Assembly (NCBI GenBank): GCA_027051905.1
Contig: JALUGO010000011.1
Coordinates: 57,596 to 121,595 of the forward strand
Origin: Desulfurobacteriaceae bacterium
GTDB taxonomy: Bacteria; Aquificota; Aquificia; Desulfurobacteriales; Desulfurobacteriaceae
Reading direction: 5' to 3'
DNA length: 64,000 bases
Made by a program: the position numbers and the translations under genes. The first letter of the stretch is position 1, and the number at the start of each line of letters is the position of its first letter. Below, piece by piece: positions 46,967 to 55,141 of this stretch. The notes under the pieces are model-generated. The model did no database searches, had not been told where the DNA came from, and was given only the letters and a program-made list of their open reading frames with translations.

Positions 46967-47940
46967 AAATAGCCGTTCTCGGTTCTGGAAGCTGGGGCTC
47001 TGCACTCTCTGTTCACTTTGGAGATAAAGGTTTTGAGGTAGTTCAATGGTGTAGAGAGGAGGAGGTCGTTGATTCCATAAACAAAAATAGAGAAAACCGT
47101 TTGTTTCTTAGAGGAGTTAGTTATCCGGAGAATGTTAAAGCTACCACATCGGTTGAAGAAGCGGTTTCTGAGGCTGAAGTTGTTTTTTCCGTTATTCCAG
47201 TTCAGTTTACTCCATCTTTCTGGGAAAAGTATAGAGAGTTTCTCCGTTTCAAACCTTTGGTTTGTGCCAGTAAAGGTATAGAAGTTGAAACGTTAAAAAC
47301 GTTGTCTCAACGGTATGAGGAGATTTTCGGTTCTCTCGAAAACTACTATGTCCTTTCAGGTCCCACGTTTGCAAGGGAGATAGCTGCTGGCCTTCCTGCA
47401 GCTGCGGTTGTTGCGAATGTTGAACTTAAAAAAGCTCTTGGTATAGTTAAAAGGCTTAACACTTCTGTTTTTAGGCTTTACGCCTCTTCAGACGTTTTGG
47501 GAGTGGAGCTTGGTGGAGCTCTTAAGAACGTTATAGCTATAGCTACAGGTATCTCAGACGGCATGAATCTGGGGAATAATGCGAGAGCAGCCCTTATAAC
47601 AAGAGGTATCCACGAAATAAAAAAGCTAGGGAAGTTTCTTGGAGCTAAAGAAGAAACTTTTTATGGCCTTTCAGGTGTTGGAGATCTTGTTCTGACCTGC
47701 ACTGGAGATCTTTCGAGGAATAGGCAGTTCGGTCTTGCTGTTGCTAAAGGTAGGGAGTTTGGTGGAAAACAGGTTGTTGAAGGAGTTTATACAGTAAAGG
47801 CTGTTATGGAACTTGCCAGAAGGTTCTCTTTGGAGATGCCGATTTCAGAGGCCGTCTATAAGATTATTTACGAGAGGAAAAACCCTGAAGAGGTAATGAG
47901 GGAGCTCCTCTCAAGACCGGTAAAAGAGGAGACGCTTTGA
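46963..47940 (+). CDS. gpsA: Glycerol-3-phosphate dehydrogenase [NAD(P)+]
   Basis: 325 aa. Rossmann start IAVLGSGSWGSALSVHF; then SVIPVQFTPSF, SKGIEVETLK, LSGPTFAREIAAGLPAAAVV, GGALKNVIAIATGISDGMNLGNNARAALITRG (with the catalytic Lys) and GLSGVGDLVLTCTGDLSRN. It makes sn-glycerol 3-phosphate for phospholipids. Start GTG at 46963. Confidence 0.95.
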   Translation: MKIAVLGSGSWGSALSVHFGDKGFEVVQWCREEEVVDSINKNRENRLFLRGVSYPENVKATTSVEEAVSEAEVVFSVIPVQFTPSFWEKYREFLRFKPLVCASKGIEVETLKTLSQRYEEIFGSLENYYVLSGPTFAREIAAGLPAAAVVANVELKKALGIVKRLNTSVFRLYASSDVLGVELGGALKNVIAIATGISDGMNLGNNARAALITRGIHEIKKLGKFLGAKEETFYGLSGVGDLVLTCTGDLSRNRQFGLAVAKGREFGGKQVVEGVYTVKAVMELARRFSLEMPISEAVYKIIYERKNPEEVMRELLSRPVKEETL

Positions 47941-48401
47941 TGGGGTGTTGCAACTTTGGAAAAGAAGATGAGTTTTTTCCCTTTGAGGAAGAGGCAAGGC
48001 GGCTTATAGAAGGCATTCTCCCTCAGTGGAGAGAGGGAAGGGAGTTTAAAGTTAGGACGAAAAAAGAGGAGCTCCGCCAGTTTGTCTCCTCTGTTAAGAA
48101 CTCCCTCCTTGGCTATCCTGAAGAAGAAAAGCTCTCTTACCTTGAGTGTCTCCTTGAGAGACCCGTTCCCGAAGAGAACAGGCAGACATTCTTTTACATA
48201 TCCCAGAACTACCTTGTTCCTTTCCTGAAAAGGCTTGTCTACTACAGGGCTAACGAACCTGAAGGACTTGAAGACTTGCTCTTCCTTGCCGATGAGATAC
48301 TAAAAGAGCTCTCAACCTTTAAAAAACTGTTAAGAGAGGAAAAGGTAGAATTGGCTTTAGACGTTTTGATTTCTGCACTCTACCAGCAGATGGAGGGGTA
48401 A
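47940..48401 (+). CDS. Hypothetical helical protein (153 aa)
   Basis: The ATG at 47940 overlaps the gpsA stop (TGATG), and the stop is adjacent to the phoU ATG, so the gene is embedded in an operon. The protein begins MGCCNFGKEDEFFPFEEEAR with a Cys-Cys pair, is otherwise charged and helical, and has no membrane segment. A TTG three bases upstream is an alternative start. The position before phoU hints at a phosphate or metal link, but I recognise no family. Confidence 0.6.
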   Translation: MGCCNFGKEDEFFPFEEEARRLIEGILPQWREGREFKVRTKKEELRQFVSSVKNSLLGYPEEEKLSYLECLLERPVPEENRQTFFYISQNYLVPFLKRLVYYRANEPEGLEDLLFLADEILKELSTFKKLLREEKVELALDVLISALYQQMEG

Positions 48402-49100
48402 ATGATAGAGCGCTACATAGCAGATCTTGATGAGTTGAAAAAGAGCTTTATAGAGATGGCCGATATGGCTAGGAAGATAATTAACGATGCTATGGAAGCC
48501 CTCATGGAGAGGGATTCCGAGAAGGCAAAGGCCACCTACCAGTTTGACAGGCTTATAGACATAAAAGAACTTGAGATTGAAGAAAGATGCGTCAGAATTC
48601 TTGCCCTTTATTCCCCTGAGGCTGCAGACCTCAGGTTTGTTGTTTCAATCTTAAAAAGCATAGTTGACCTTGAGAGGGTAGGAGACCTTGCAAGGGACAT
48701 ATGCGAAACCGCCATAAGGCTTTCAGAGGTTCCACCTATAAAGCCTTATGTAGATCTTCCCAGAATGTTAAAGATAGTTTCCGAGATGCTTAAAGACGCC
48801 GTTATGGCACTTCTGAGAGGAGATGTTGAGCTGGCAAAAGAAATAATAGATAAGGACGATATTGTTGATAGTTTCTACGAGAGACTCTTTGATGAACTTG
48901 TTGAGATATCTCAAAAAAACCCTGAGAACGCTGCAATTGCAGTGAGGCTTATACTGGTTGTTAAGTCCCTTGAAAGAGTGGGAGATCACGCAACAAACAT
49001 TGCGGAGTATGCCATTTACTATGAAACAGGGGATGTTGTTAAGCATAAAAAAGCACAGGAATACTTAAAGAAACTGAAGGAAAAAGGTGGTAAAGAGTAA
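48402..49100 (+). CDS. phoU: PhoU-family phosphate regulator
   Basis: 232 aa, two three-helix bundles with the metal-binding repeats DLERVGDLARDICE and SLERVGDHATNIAEY. PhoU modulates phosphate transport and PhoR signalling. No pst genes adjoin it. The orphan PhoR-like kinase at 25 kb is a possible but distant partner. GGAGGGGTAA precedes the ATG. Confidence 0.92.
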   Translation: MIERYIADLDELKKSFIEMADMARKIINDAMEALMERDSEKAKATYQFDRLIDIKELEIEERCVRILALYSPEAADLRFVVSILKSIVDLERVGDLARDICETAIRLSEVPPIKPYVDLPRMLKIVSEMLKDAVMALLRGDVELAKEIIDKDDIVDSFYERLFDELVEISQKNPENAAIAVRLILVVKSLERVGDHATNIAEYAIYYETGDVVKHKKAQEYLKKLKEKGGKE

Positions 49101-49165
49101 TGGTTGAAAAACTCTTTAAAGTTTTACCTTTTACTCTGGTTTTATTTCAATGCAAATACAGGTAA
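49100..49165 (+). pseudogene. 21-codon signal-peptide-like frame, possible remnant of a deleted binding-protein gene
   Basis: The ATG overlaps the phoU stop (TAATG) and encodes a 21-residue peptide (MVEKLFKVLPFTLVLFQCKY plus Arg). It has a positive N-terminus, a hydrophobic core and a Cys, as in a lipoprotein signal. It stops just before the ZnuB-type permease gene. It could be the stub of a solute-binding protein gene, a leader peptide, or chance. Confidence 0.25.
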
Positions 49166-49168
49166 GTG

Positions 49169-49969
49169 ATGTTTTCAAACCCTTTTCTTTTTCTGGGTTA
49201 CGATTTTGGAGTTAAAGCTCTTGTGTCTTCTGTTCTTAGCGGTTTTATTTGCTCTGCCGTTGGTTCCTACGTTGTTCTCAGGAAGATGAGCTTTGCAGGA
49301 GCAGGGCTTGCCCACGTTGCCTTCTCAGGAGTGGCTTTCGGTTTCCTGATAGGTTTTTCACCTCTTTTAACAGCGCTTCTCTTTACGGTTGTTGCCTCGG
49401 CCGTTATCTGGCACCTGAGCAGAAAAGGGCTCCACTTTGACGTTGGGATGGGAGTCCTCTTTGCAACCAGCATGGCGCTGGCAGTTCTTTTCTTAAGCTT
49501 TTCAAACCTCTACGGTGCCTCCGTCCTTTCATACCTTTTTGGAAGCCCGCTATCTGTTGAAACTCAAGACCTTTTAGTTCTACTACTTCTAACCATTCTG
49601 GTTTCCCTCTTTTTCACTTTCCTCTGGCGGGAGATCTACCTGATAACCTTCAGCGAGGAGATTGCAAAGGCCTCAGGTTACAGGGTTGAGCTGATAACGT
49701 TTTTGATGAACCTTCTCATTGCCGCAGTTGTTACTTTCTCCCTTAAAGCGGTGGGAGCTCTCCTGGTCTTTTCGCTTCTTGTCGTCCCTTCAGCCTCAGC
49801 CTTTAAGCTCTCTAAGAGCTACGGTCAGTACTTTGTCCTTTCTATCCTCTTTGGCGTCCTTTCTGGCTTTATCGGTATGTTAATCTCATTCTCCTTAGAT
49901 GCTCCTTCAGGAGCAACGATTACACTTGTTTCCTTTCTAATCTTCCTCTTTTCCGCCCTTAAATCCTAA
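49169..49969 (+). CDS. ZnuB/MntB-type metal ABC transporter permease
   Basis: About 266 aa, eight or nine membrane helices, ABC-3 family. Typical segments are VGSYVVLRKMSFAGAGLAHVAFSGVAFGF near residue 30 and KAVGALLVFSLLVVPSASAF near residue 190. ABC-3 permeases import Zn or Mn with an ATPase and a substrate-binding protein; neither is adjacent. ATG at 49169 follows AGGTAAGTG; a GTG at 49166 is also in frame. The end overlaps the convergent DUF72 gene by 33 bp. Confidence 0.82.
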   Translation: MFSNPFLFLGYDFGVKALVSSVLSGFICSAVGSYVVLRKMSFAGAGLAHVAFSGVAFGFLIGFSPLLTALLFTVVASAVIWHLSRKGLHFDVGMGVLFATSMALAVLFLSFSNLYGASVLSYLFGSPLSVETQDLLVLLLLTILVSLFFTFLWREIYLITFSEEIAKASGYRVELITFLMNLLIAAVVTFSLKAVGALLVFSLLVVPSASAFKLSKSYGQYFVLSILFGVLSGFIGMLISFSLDAPSGATITLVSFLIFLFSALKS

Positions 49970-50662
49970 AAGCTCTTTCATCTTCAGGGCATTTAAAGCT
50001 CCGATTCCCCCTGCCGTGTTGTTGAAGAAAACGCACTTAACCTGTGAGGAGCTCCTTTTAATCCTCTCTGCAGCCTTTTTCAGTTCCTCTTCAGTGTAGG
50101 AGCCGCTGTATAAACGTTCTCTGCCGTGGAACCTGAAGTAGGAGAGCTTTTCAGTTTCCCTGCACTCCTTCAGCCAGCCTAAATTTTCTGGAAAGTCTGA
50201 ACATACAACTGTTGTTTCAACCTCGCTGAGGTGTTCTTCCCAGGTTGGGCTGCGGAGCTCCACAGCCACCTCAACTCCTTCTTTTCTGAACTTCTCAACG
50301 GTTCTGTTGAGAAACTCAAGGTTCTTCTCGCTGTAAGAAAAACTCTTTGGAAACTGACCCAAAAAGCAGAATAGGTTCTCTTTCAGTGTTTCCTTAAGGG
50401 TGAGGAACGGTTTAACGTTCTCTTCTGTTAGTTTCCTATAGTGGGTTATTCCCCTGTAGAGCTTGAAGACATATTTTAGTGGAACCTTCAGGTAATTCCT
50501 GATTGAGGACTTAACCGGAAGCCTGTAAAAGGTTGAATTGATTTCCAATCCGTTAAAGTGCTCGGCGTAGTAAAAGAGCCACCGGCTCATAGGCAGGTCT
50601 TCCGGGTAAAAGACTCCCTTCCAGTCCCTGTAGAAGAAACCGCTTGTTCCAAGAACTATCAA
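49937..50662 (-). CDS. DUF72-family protein
   Basis: 241 aa TIM-barrel-like protein. Start MIVLGTSGFFYRDWKGVFYP, then HFNGLEINSTFYRLP and the late SYFRFHGRERLYSGSY are characteristic of DUF72 (YecE). No biochemical function is established. It overlaps the upstream flavoprotein gene by 4 bp. Confidence 0.85.
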   Translation of the reverse strand: MIVLGTSGFFYRDWKGVFYPEDLPMSRWLFYYAEHFNGLEINSTFYRLPVKSSIRNYLKVPLKYVFKLYRGITHYRKLTEENVKPFLTLKETLKENLFCFLGQFPKSFSYSEKNLEFLNRTVEKFRKEGVEVAVELRSPTWEEHLSEVETTVVCSDFPENLGWLKECRETEKLSYFRFHGRERLYSGSYTEEELKKAAERIKRSSSQVKCVFFNNTAGGIGALNALKMKELLGFKGGKEED

Positions 50663-51243
50663 CGGCTTCCCTTAATGAGGTTCAGAACCTCCCTCACTCT
50701 CTTTCCAACGCTCCTTGCCGTCTTTAAACCCCACTCGTCAATCTCAAACTGGTCGTCTACCTGCTTTGCAACGGCTGCACACCCAAAGTGTGCCGTTGGA
50801 TCTGAGTCTGATACCAAAATCATTCCGTGGATTAGAGCCCAGGCGTGGATTGCCTGAAGTGTGTGCTCCTGGCCGCCGTGTTTTGTTGCTCCCACGGCAA
50901 TTGCAGCGCACACCTTGTCCTTCAGTTCCCAGTTAACCCTCAGTGTCCTTGACCTGTCAAACAAAGTTTTCAGCATTCCTGTAATTGAACCGAAGTAGAC
51001 CGGAGAACCGATAATGATAGCATCGGCCTCCTTCATCTTCTGAGCTATCTCTTCATACCCATCCTTAACTACACAGGTTCCGCCGTTTCTTTTACAGGCG
51101 TTGCAGACCTTACAGTATTCAAGGACGTAGTCTGAGAGGGAAATTATCTCAGTCTCAAATCCTTCAAGCTCTTTAAAAGCCTCCTCTAAAAGGATAAGTG
51201 TTGACCCTTTCCTGTGGGAGCCGTTTATTCCCAAAACCTTCAT
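50659..51243 (-). CDS. NADPH-dependent FMN reductase / iron-sulfur flavoprotein family
   Basis: 194 aa flavodoxin-like fold. FMN phosphate loop GINGSHRKGSTLILLEEAF; then the compact Cys motif YCKVCNACKRNGGTC, seen in iron-sulfur flavoproteins (Isf), and IIGSPVYFGSITGMLKTLFD. Probably reduces small electron acceptors or stress products in an anaerobe. It overlaps DUF72 by 4 bp and lies 8 bp after der. Confidence 0.8.
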   Translation of the reverse strand: MKVLGINGSHRKGSTLILLEEAFKELEGFETEIISLSDYVLEYCKVCNACKRNGGTCVVKDGYEEIAQKMKEADAIIIGSPVYFGSITGMLKTLFDRSRTLRVNWELKDKVCAAIAVGATKHGGQEHTLQAIHAWALIHGMILVSDSDPTAHFGCAAVAKQVDDQFEIDEWGLKTARSVGKRVREVLNLIKGSR

Positions 51244-51251
51244 AGTCCCTC

Positions 51252-52694
51252 CTAACTCCTCTTCTTAAAGACTATCCTAATGGGAATTTTGTTAAATCCA
51301 AAGGTCTCCCTTATCCTGTTTTCCAGGAACCGCCTGAAAGACTTTGGAATTCCCTCAGGGTAGTTTGAGAAGAGCAGGAAAGTCGGCGGTTTTGTTTTAA
51401 CCTGAGTTCCGTAGTAGATCTTAACTATTTTGTTTTTGTAAACAGGGGGCTGGTGGATCTCCATCAGCTTCTGGAGAATCCTGTTGAACTCTCCCGTTCT
51501 TACCTTCTTCGTATACTGCCTGTAAACGTCTTTTATCTGTTTGAGGAGTTCTTTTAACCCTTTCCTCTCCTTTGCAGAGATGAAAACCCTTGGAGCGTAA
51601 GGGATAAAGTCAAAAGTTAAATCTAATTCTCTGTGGATCCTCTCCCAGTCCTTTTCGCTTTTCAGCTTATCTATCTTGTTAACTGCAATAATTATGGGTT
51701 TGAACTTCTCAAGGGCGATTCCGGCAATCTTTGCATCTCTGTCTGTTGGACCTTCTTCTGCATCAACTAAAAGAACAACGACGTCTGCCCTGTCTATTGC
51801 GTCTAAAGCACGCAAGTAAGAGTAGTATTCAATGTCCTTTATCTTCCCTCTTCGCCTTATTCCGGCGGTGTCTATAAAGATGAACTCGTCGTCTCCAATT
51901 TTTACGTAAGTGTCTATTGCATCCCTCGTCGTTCCCGGAACGTCGCTGACTATTGCCCTCTCCTCTCCCACAAGGGCGTTAAGGAGGGTGGATTTACCCA
52001 TGTTTGGCCTTCCAACTATTGCAACCTTTATGGGCTCCTTCTCCTCCTCTTCTATCTCATACTCCTTTCCGGCTGCAAGGTCTTCTGAGAGCTTCTGGAG
52101 CTCTTCACTCTCCTCACCAGATATTAACCTCTCTGCCTTCTCTCTCCTCTCCTTCTTCTCGTATTCCCTCCTTGCCGCTTCTTTCATATCCTCTGGGAGC
52201 TTTTCCAGTATCCTCTCTATCAGTGTTGGAATTCCAATCTTGTGGATTGCAGAGATGGGTATAACCTCTTCAAAGCCTAACCTGTAGAAGTCGTAGATGA
52301 GGTCTTCCATAAAAGGCTCGTCAACTTTGTTAACGGCCACTATTACCGGTTTTTCCCACTTCCTTAAAATCCTTGCAACTTCCTCGTCTAAAGGGGTTAC
52401 CCCTTCTTTTCCGTCAACTACAAAAACGATTACATCGGCCTCGTCCATTGCCCTTTGTGCTTGCTCTGTCGTCTCCTTTGCAAACTCATGGACTTTTCCA
52501 GTTGTGTCAACTCCCCCTGTGTCAACCACTAGAACTGTGTGATCGTCTAAATCTGCTTCCTGAACTATCCTGTCCCTCGTTACGCCGGCGGTGTCGTCTA
52601 TTATGGCAACCTTTTTTCCAAGAAGCCTGTTGAAGAGGGAAGACTTGCCGACGTTTGGCCTTCCAACTATCGCAACAACGGGGAGTCTTCTCAT
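51252..52694 (-). CDS. der: Ribosome-associated GTPase Der (EngA)
   Basis: 480 aa with two tandem GTPase domains. First P-loop GRPNVGKSSLFNRLLG with DTGGVD and NKVD; second GRPNMGKSTLLNALVG with DTAGIR and NKID. A C-terminal KH-like domain follows. It acts in 50S assembly. A charged linker at about 170-215 (Glu/Lys-rich) separates the domains. It overlaps the upstream zinc-ribbon gene by 4 bp. Confidence 0.96.
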   Translation of the reverse strand: MRRLPVVAIVGRPNVGKSSLFNRLLGKKVAIIDDTAGVTRDRIVQEADLDDHTVLVVDTGGVDTTGKVHEFAKETTEQAQRAMDEADVIVFVVDGKEGVTPLDEEVARILRKWEKPVIVAVNKVDEPFMEDLIYDFYRLGFEEVIPISAIHKIGIPTLIERILEKLPEDMKEAARREYEKKERREKAERLISGEESEELQKLSEDLAAGKEYEIEEEEKEPIKVAIVGRPNMGKSTLLNALVGEERAIVSDVPGTTRDAIDTYVKIGDDEFIFIDTAGIRRRGKIKDIEYYSYLRALDAIDRADVVVLLVDAEEGPTDRDAKIAGIALEKFKPIIIAVNKIDKLKSEKDWERIHRELDLTFDFIPYAPRVFISAKERKGLKELLKQIKDVYRQYTKKVRTGEFNRILQKLMEIHQPPVYKNKIVKIYYGTQVKTKPPTFLLFSNYPEGIPKSFRRFLENRIRETFGFNKIPIRIVFKKRS

Positions 52695-53308
52695 ACCTCC
52701 TCCGCCATTACCATGTCGTAGAGCTTTTTGAATACGCAGGTGAACTCAACGTTTTCGTCAAATGCAAAGGGAAGCGTCTCAACCTCCCAGATCTCCTCTC
52801 CGTTGTATAGATAGCGAGTTCCTAGAAACGCAACGTCGGGGAGCTCCCTGAAGTAGTATTCTCTGTCGCCTTCCTCTTTTGCTCTTTTGATGAACTCTCT
52901 TAGCTCGTCTACAGAGTTAAAGTTTTTAGTTGTTGGAATCACAAACCTTAAAGCAGCGTAGGTGTTTCCGCACTTCCTGCACTCTCCGTAGAGTTCCCTT
53001 GCATCTATAACGGTTCTGAACTTCCTCTCCTTTGCCAGTTCCTCAACCATCTCAATCAGGTCAACTAAGGGTTCCTCTCCTAAGTAAACTTCCTGTTCTG
53101 TCTCCTCTAACCTGTCTGGATAGATAACCATAAGGGGAGCTCCGCAGTAAGGGCAATCAACCCTCTCGCTATCTTCAGGGGCAGGCTCTAAAAGGCCTAC
53201 AAGTCTCTCAAAGAACTCGTTCATATCGTAGTCGTCTGCAACAAGCTCAATAGGTTCGTTGCACATAGAGAAGTCGTATCTGTAGTTCCTGCTGATGAAG
53301 TCCTCCAT
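52691..53308 (-). CDS. Hypothetical zinc-ribbon protein (205 aa)
   Basis: Acidic soluble protein with two CxxC pairs, VDCPYCGAPLM near residue 52 and GECRKCGNTYA near residue 110, likely one split zinc ribbon. The region between is helical. It is translationally coupled to der (ATGA overlap), so a ribosome-linked or RNA-linked job is possible. Not recognised as a named family. Confidence 0.6.
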   Translation of the reverse strand: MEDFISRNYRYDFSMCNEPIELVADDYDMNEFFERLVGLLEPAPEDSERVDCPYCGAPLMVIYPDRLEETEQEVYLGEEPLVDLIEMVEELAKERKFRTVIDARELYGECRKCGNTYAALRFVIPTTKNFNSVDELREFIKRAKEEGDREYYFRELPDVAFLGTRYLYNGEEIWEVETLPFAFDENVEFTCVFKKLYDMVMAEEV

Positions 53309-53345
53309 CTCTCTCCTCCTTCTTTAGTTTCACAGAAAATTTAAC

Positions 53346-53382
53346 CACAAAAAGAAAAGGGGGAAGGCGTTAGCCCTCCCCC
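53346..53382 (-). terminator. Rho-independent terminator of the prefoldin/RAMP operon
   Basis: Read on the minus strand: GGGGGAGGGC, loop TAAC, GCCTTCCCCC, with one C-A mismatch in the stem, then TTTTCTTTTTG. Arms are 53373-53382 and 53359-53368. It lies 20 bp after the stop of the 191 aa membrane protein and separates this operon from the zinc-ribbon/der unit. Confidence 0.8.
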
Positions 53383-53402
53383 TGAGTTAAAAGCTTATGG
53401 AA

Positions 53403-53978
53403 TTACTGGTTTTGCTGGCTTTCCTGTGAACCTACTTCAACCTCTTTAACGGCCTTTACAAGTGCCTGCCCTACGTAGTAGCCGGCAAGGAGCTCCAGTC
53501 CCCAAACAAGAAGGGTCGGAATAGCAGCTCCGAGCATTACAGCTTCGGCTATTGGCCCTATTACTATTGAGGAGATGATGTTCAGCTCAAAGAGAGCTGC
53601 AATGAGGAAAACCAGGAAGAACCCCAAGTAGTAGGCGTATTTGAACGGTTCTAAGGAGCTGAGCCACATGGAAAGGAGAGCTGCGACACTTAAATCTTCA
53701 AGTTTCTGGAGCTGTGCAGCTTCGGGGCTTTTGGCTATTTTCTGCGCGATTTCAGACTTATCGGGAATCTCTCCGTCTAAAAATGCTTTAGCAGCGTTTG
53801 CAATTCCACCGTAGCCGAAGATGAGCCTGTTGGCAAAGAGCCAGAAACCAAGGAATCCGATAACAAAAGCTGCCGCTTCAGGGTGTGCAGCAATAATAAG
53901 GCTGAAGAGGAAGATTCCTAAAACAATTACGGCTATAAAAGTTCCAAATACTATCCACCACAAAACCCGTTGCATCAT
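53403..53978 (-). CDS. Hypothetical membrane protein (191 aa), last gene of prefoldin/RAMP operon
   Basis: Four predicted membrane helices (about 7-30, 36-52, 113-135, 142-172). Between helices 2 and 3 is a polar loop (residues 55-110, DGEIPDKSEIAQKIAKSPEA). The tail is polar and Gln-rich. Starts at ATG-ATG after GGAGGTAA, overlapping the previous stop by 4 bp. No family recognised. Its operon position suggests an inner-membrane partner of the 165 aa protein. Confidence 0.6.
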   Translation of the reverse strand: MMQRVLWWIVFGTFIAVIVLGIFLFSLIIAAHPEAAAFVIGFLGFWLFANRLIFGYGGIANAAKAFLDGEIPDKSEIAQKIAKSPEAAQLQKLEDLSVAALLSMWLSSLEPFKYAYYLGFFLVFLIAALFELNIISSIVIGPIAEAVMLGAAIPTLLVWGLELLAGYYVGQALVKAVKEVEVGSQESQQNQ

Positions 53979-54472
53979 TTACCTCCCTTATTCGCTTTCT
54001 TCTGCTCTGCCACGTTCTTACCCCCTACCCCTAACTTGAAAGGATGGGCAACTGTATAAAGGTCAGGAGATAATGGATGAACGTATGTAAATGTTGCAAG
54101 AACTGCGTCTCCGATCTGGAGCTTTTCGGTTCCAGTCTTCAGCTTAAGCTCAACCCTTGTTACCACTCCCGGCGGTAAAACTGCGTGAACCGGAACGTGA
54201 GAAACTATGTATCCCTGCTCTTTACTGTTCTTTCCGGGAGTGAAAACAAAAGACTCGTCAACTATTGTCAGTGGGACGCCTCCCGGATTGAGGATTGAGT
54301 AGGTTATTGAATGTTTTTCCCTATCGTATTGGGCATCAACAACAATTGGAGAGGCCGGAATAGACGCCACGACCTTTGCTACTGTTCTCTGTGTGAAGAA
54401 ACTTCCAATTCCCCAGCCGAGAATCAGGGCAATAATGGAAATCAAAATGAGAATACCTGCAGGTCTTTTCAT
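53975..54472 (-). CDS. Hypothetical membrane-anchored protein (165 aa) in prefoldin/RAMP operon
   Basis: One N-terminal membrane helix (residues 7-27), then a beta-rich domain (residues about 40-150) with an Ig-like/late-embryogenesis-type strand pattern: ITYSILNPGGVPLTIVDESF and LPPGVVTRVELKLKTG. A basic tail (KKANKGGK) follows. Probably periplasmic or surface-facing. AGGAGGGACGAG precedes the ATG. Coupled to the four-helix membrane protein by ATGA. No named family recognised. Confidence 0.6.
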   Translation of the reverse strand: MKRPAGILILISIIALILGWGIGSFFTQRTVAKVVASIPASPIVVDAQYDREKHSITYSILNPGGVPLTIVDESFVFTPGKNSKEQGYIVSHVPVHAVLPPGVVTRVELKLKTGTEKLQIGDAVLATFTYVHPLSPDLYTVAHPFKLGVGGKNVAEQKKANKGGK

Positions 54473-54529
54473 CTCGTCCCTCCTGAACTGTTTTTATAAA
54501 TGGTTTACCCCCTATCCCCCTTCCCTCTA

Positions 54530-54679
54530 CTACTCCTTTTCTTCCTGTTTTTTTAAGAACTCTATGGCTTCCTCTTTAGACACCTCAACCATTACAGAGC
54601 CAAGATTGAGGTAGATGTGCCTCCCTTCAGGGAGACGCTCTACGAATTCTATAATCTCCTTACTTTTGTTCTCCTTCAT
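54530..54679 (-). CDS. 49 aa protein resembling the prefoldin beta hairpin without its coiled coils
   Basis: 49 residues. After a short helix (IIEFVERLPEG), residues 21-33 (HIYLNLGSVMVEV) and 34-49 (SKEEAIEFLKKQ plus a charged tail) follow the archaeal prefoldin beta pattern. There a VYKSSGNILIRV-type hairpin is followed by a D/K-E-E-A-x-E-x-L helix. Full prefoldin beta is about 115-120 aa with two long coiled-coil helices; here each is only about 12-14 residues. It starts inside the prefoldin alpha gene (20 bp overlap), which supports co-expression. The call is by eye. Confidence 0.5.
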   Translation of the reverse strand: MKENKSKEIIEFVERLPEGRHIYLNLGSVMVEVSKEEAIEFLKKQEEKE

Positions 54680-55118
54680 CTTTCTTTCCCTCCCCGGCTT
54701 CTGCGTGGCCGTGCTCTCTTATCTTCTGGGAGAGGGCTTCAACTTTTTCGTAGAGCTCTACCATTGCCCTCTCAAGAGCTTCCCTTAGGGCAAGGGCTGC
54801 AACGATCTCTTTCTCAATCTGCTGTATTGCCTCGTCAAAGGGGAGCTCCACAGAGATTCCGCTTCCAATGTTGATGACGATCTTGTCAACATCTTCAAGC
54901 TTTGCGCCAACCTGAGCTATCCTTCCAACGGGAAGAAGAACCTCTTTTCCAGCTCCAAGATCCTTCAGGTTCCTTAAGGTTGTGATTGTCTGCCTGTACT
55001 CGCTGATGAGAATATCAAGCTGGGCAATCTCAACTCTTAAGGCTTCAATCTGAGCAATGATGCTCCTGAGCTGTCTTGTGAGGTCTGTCATCCTCTTCTC
55101 GTCCTTCTTCACAGCCAT
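54660..55118 (-). CDS. pfdA: Prefoldin alpha subunit (archaeal type)
   Basis: 152 aa. Two long amphipathic coiled-coil helices (about 10-50 and 105-140) flank the alpha-class double beta-hairpin: GAGKEVLLPVGRIAQVGAKL and VDKIVINIGSGISVELPFDE. Length and layout match archaeal PfdA, which assembles as alpha2-beta4 jellyfish holding unfolded protein. Prefoldin is standard in archaea and eukaryotes and only sporadic in bacteria, so lateral gain is likely. The acidic/Lys-rich tail is extra. AGGAGGTGTGCC precedes the ATG. Confidence 0.88.
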   Translation of the reverse strand: MAVKKDEKRMTDLTRQLRSIIAQIEALRVEIAQLDILISEYRQTITTLRNLKDLGAGKEVLLPVGRIAQVGAKLEDVDKIVINIGSGISVELPFDEAIQQIEKEIVAALALREALERAMVELYEKVEALSQKIREHGHAEAGEGKKDEGEQK

Positions 55119-55141
55119 GGCACACCTCCTTTTTATATGGT

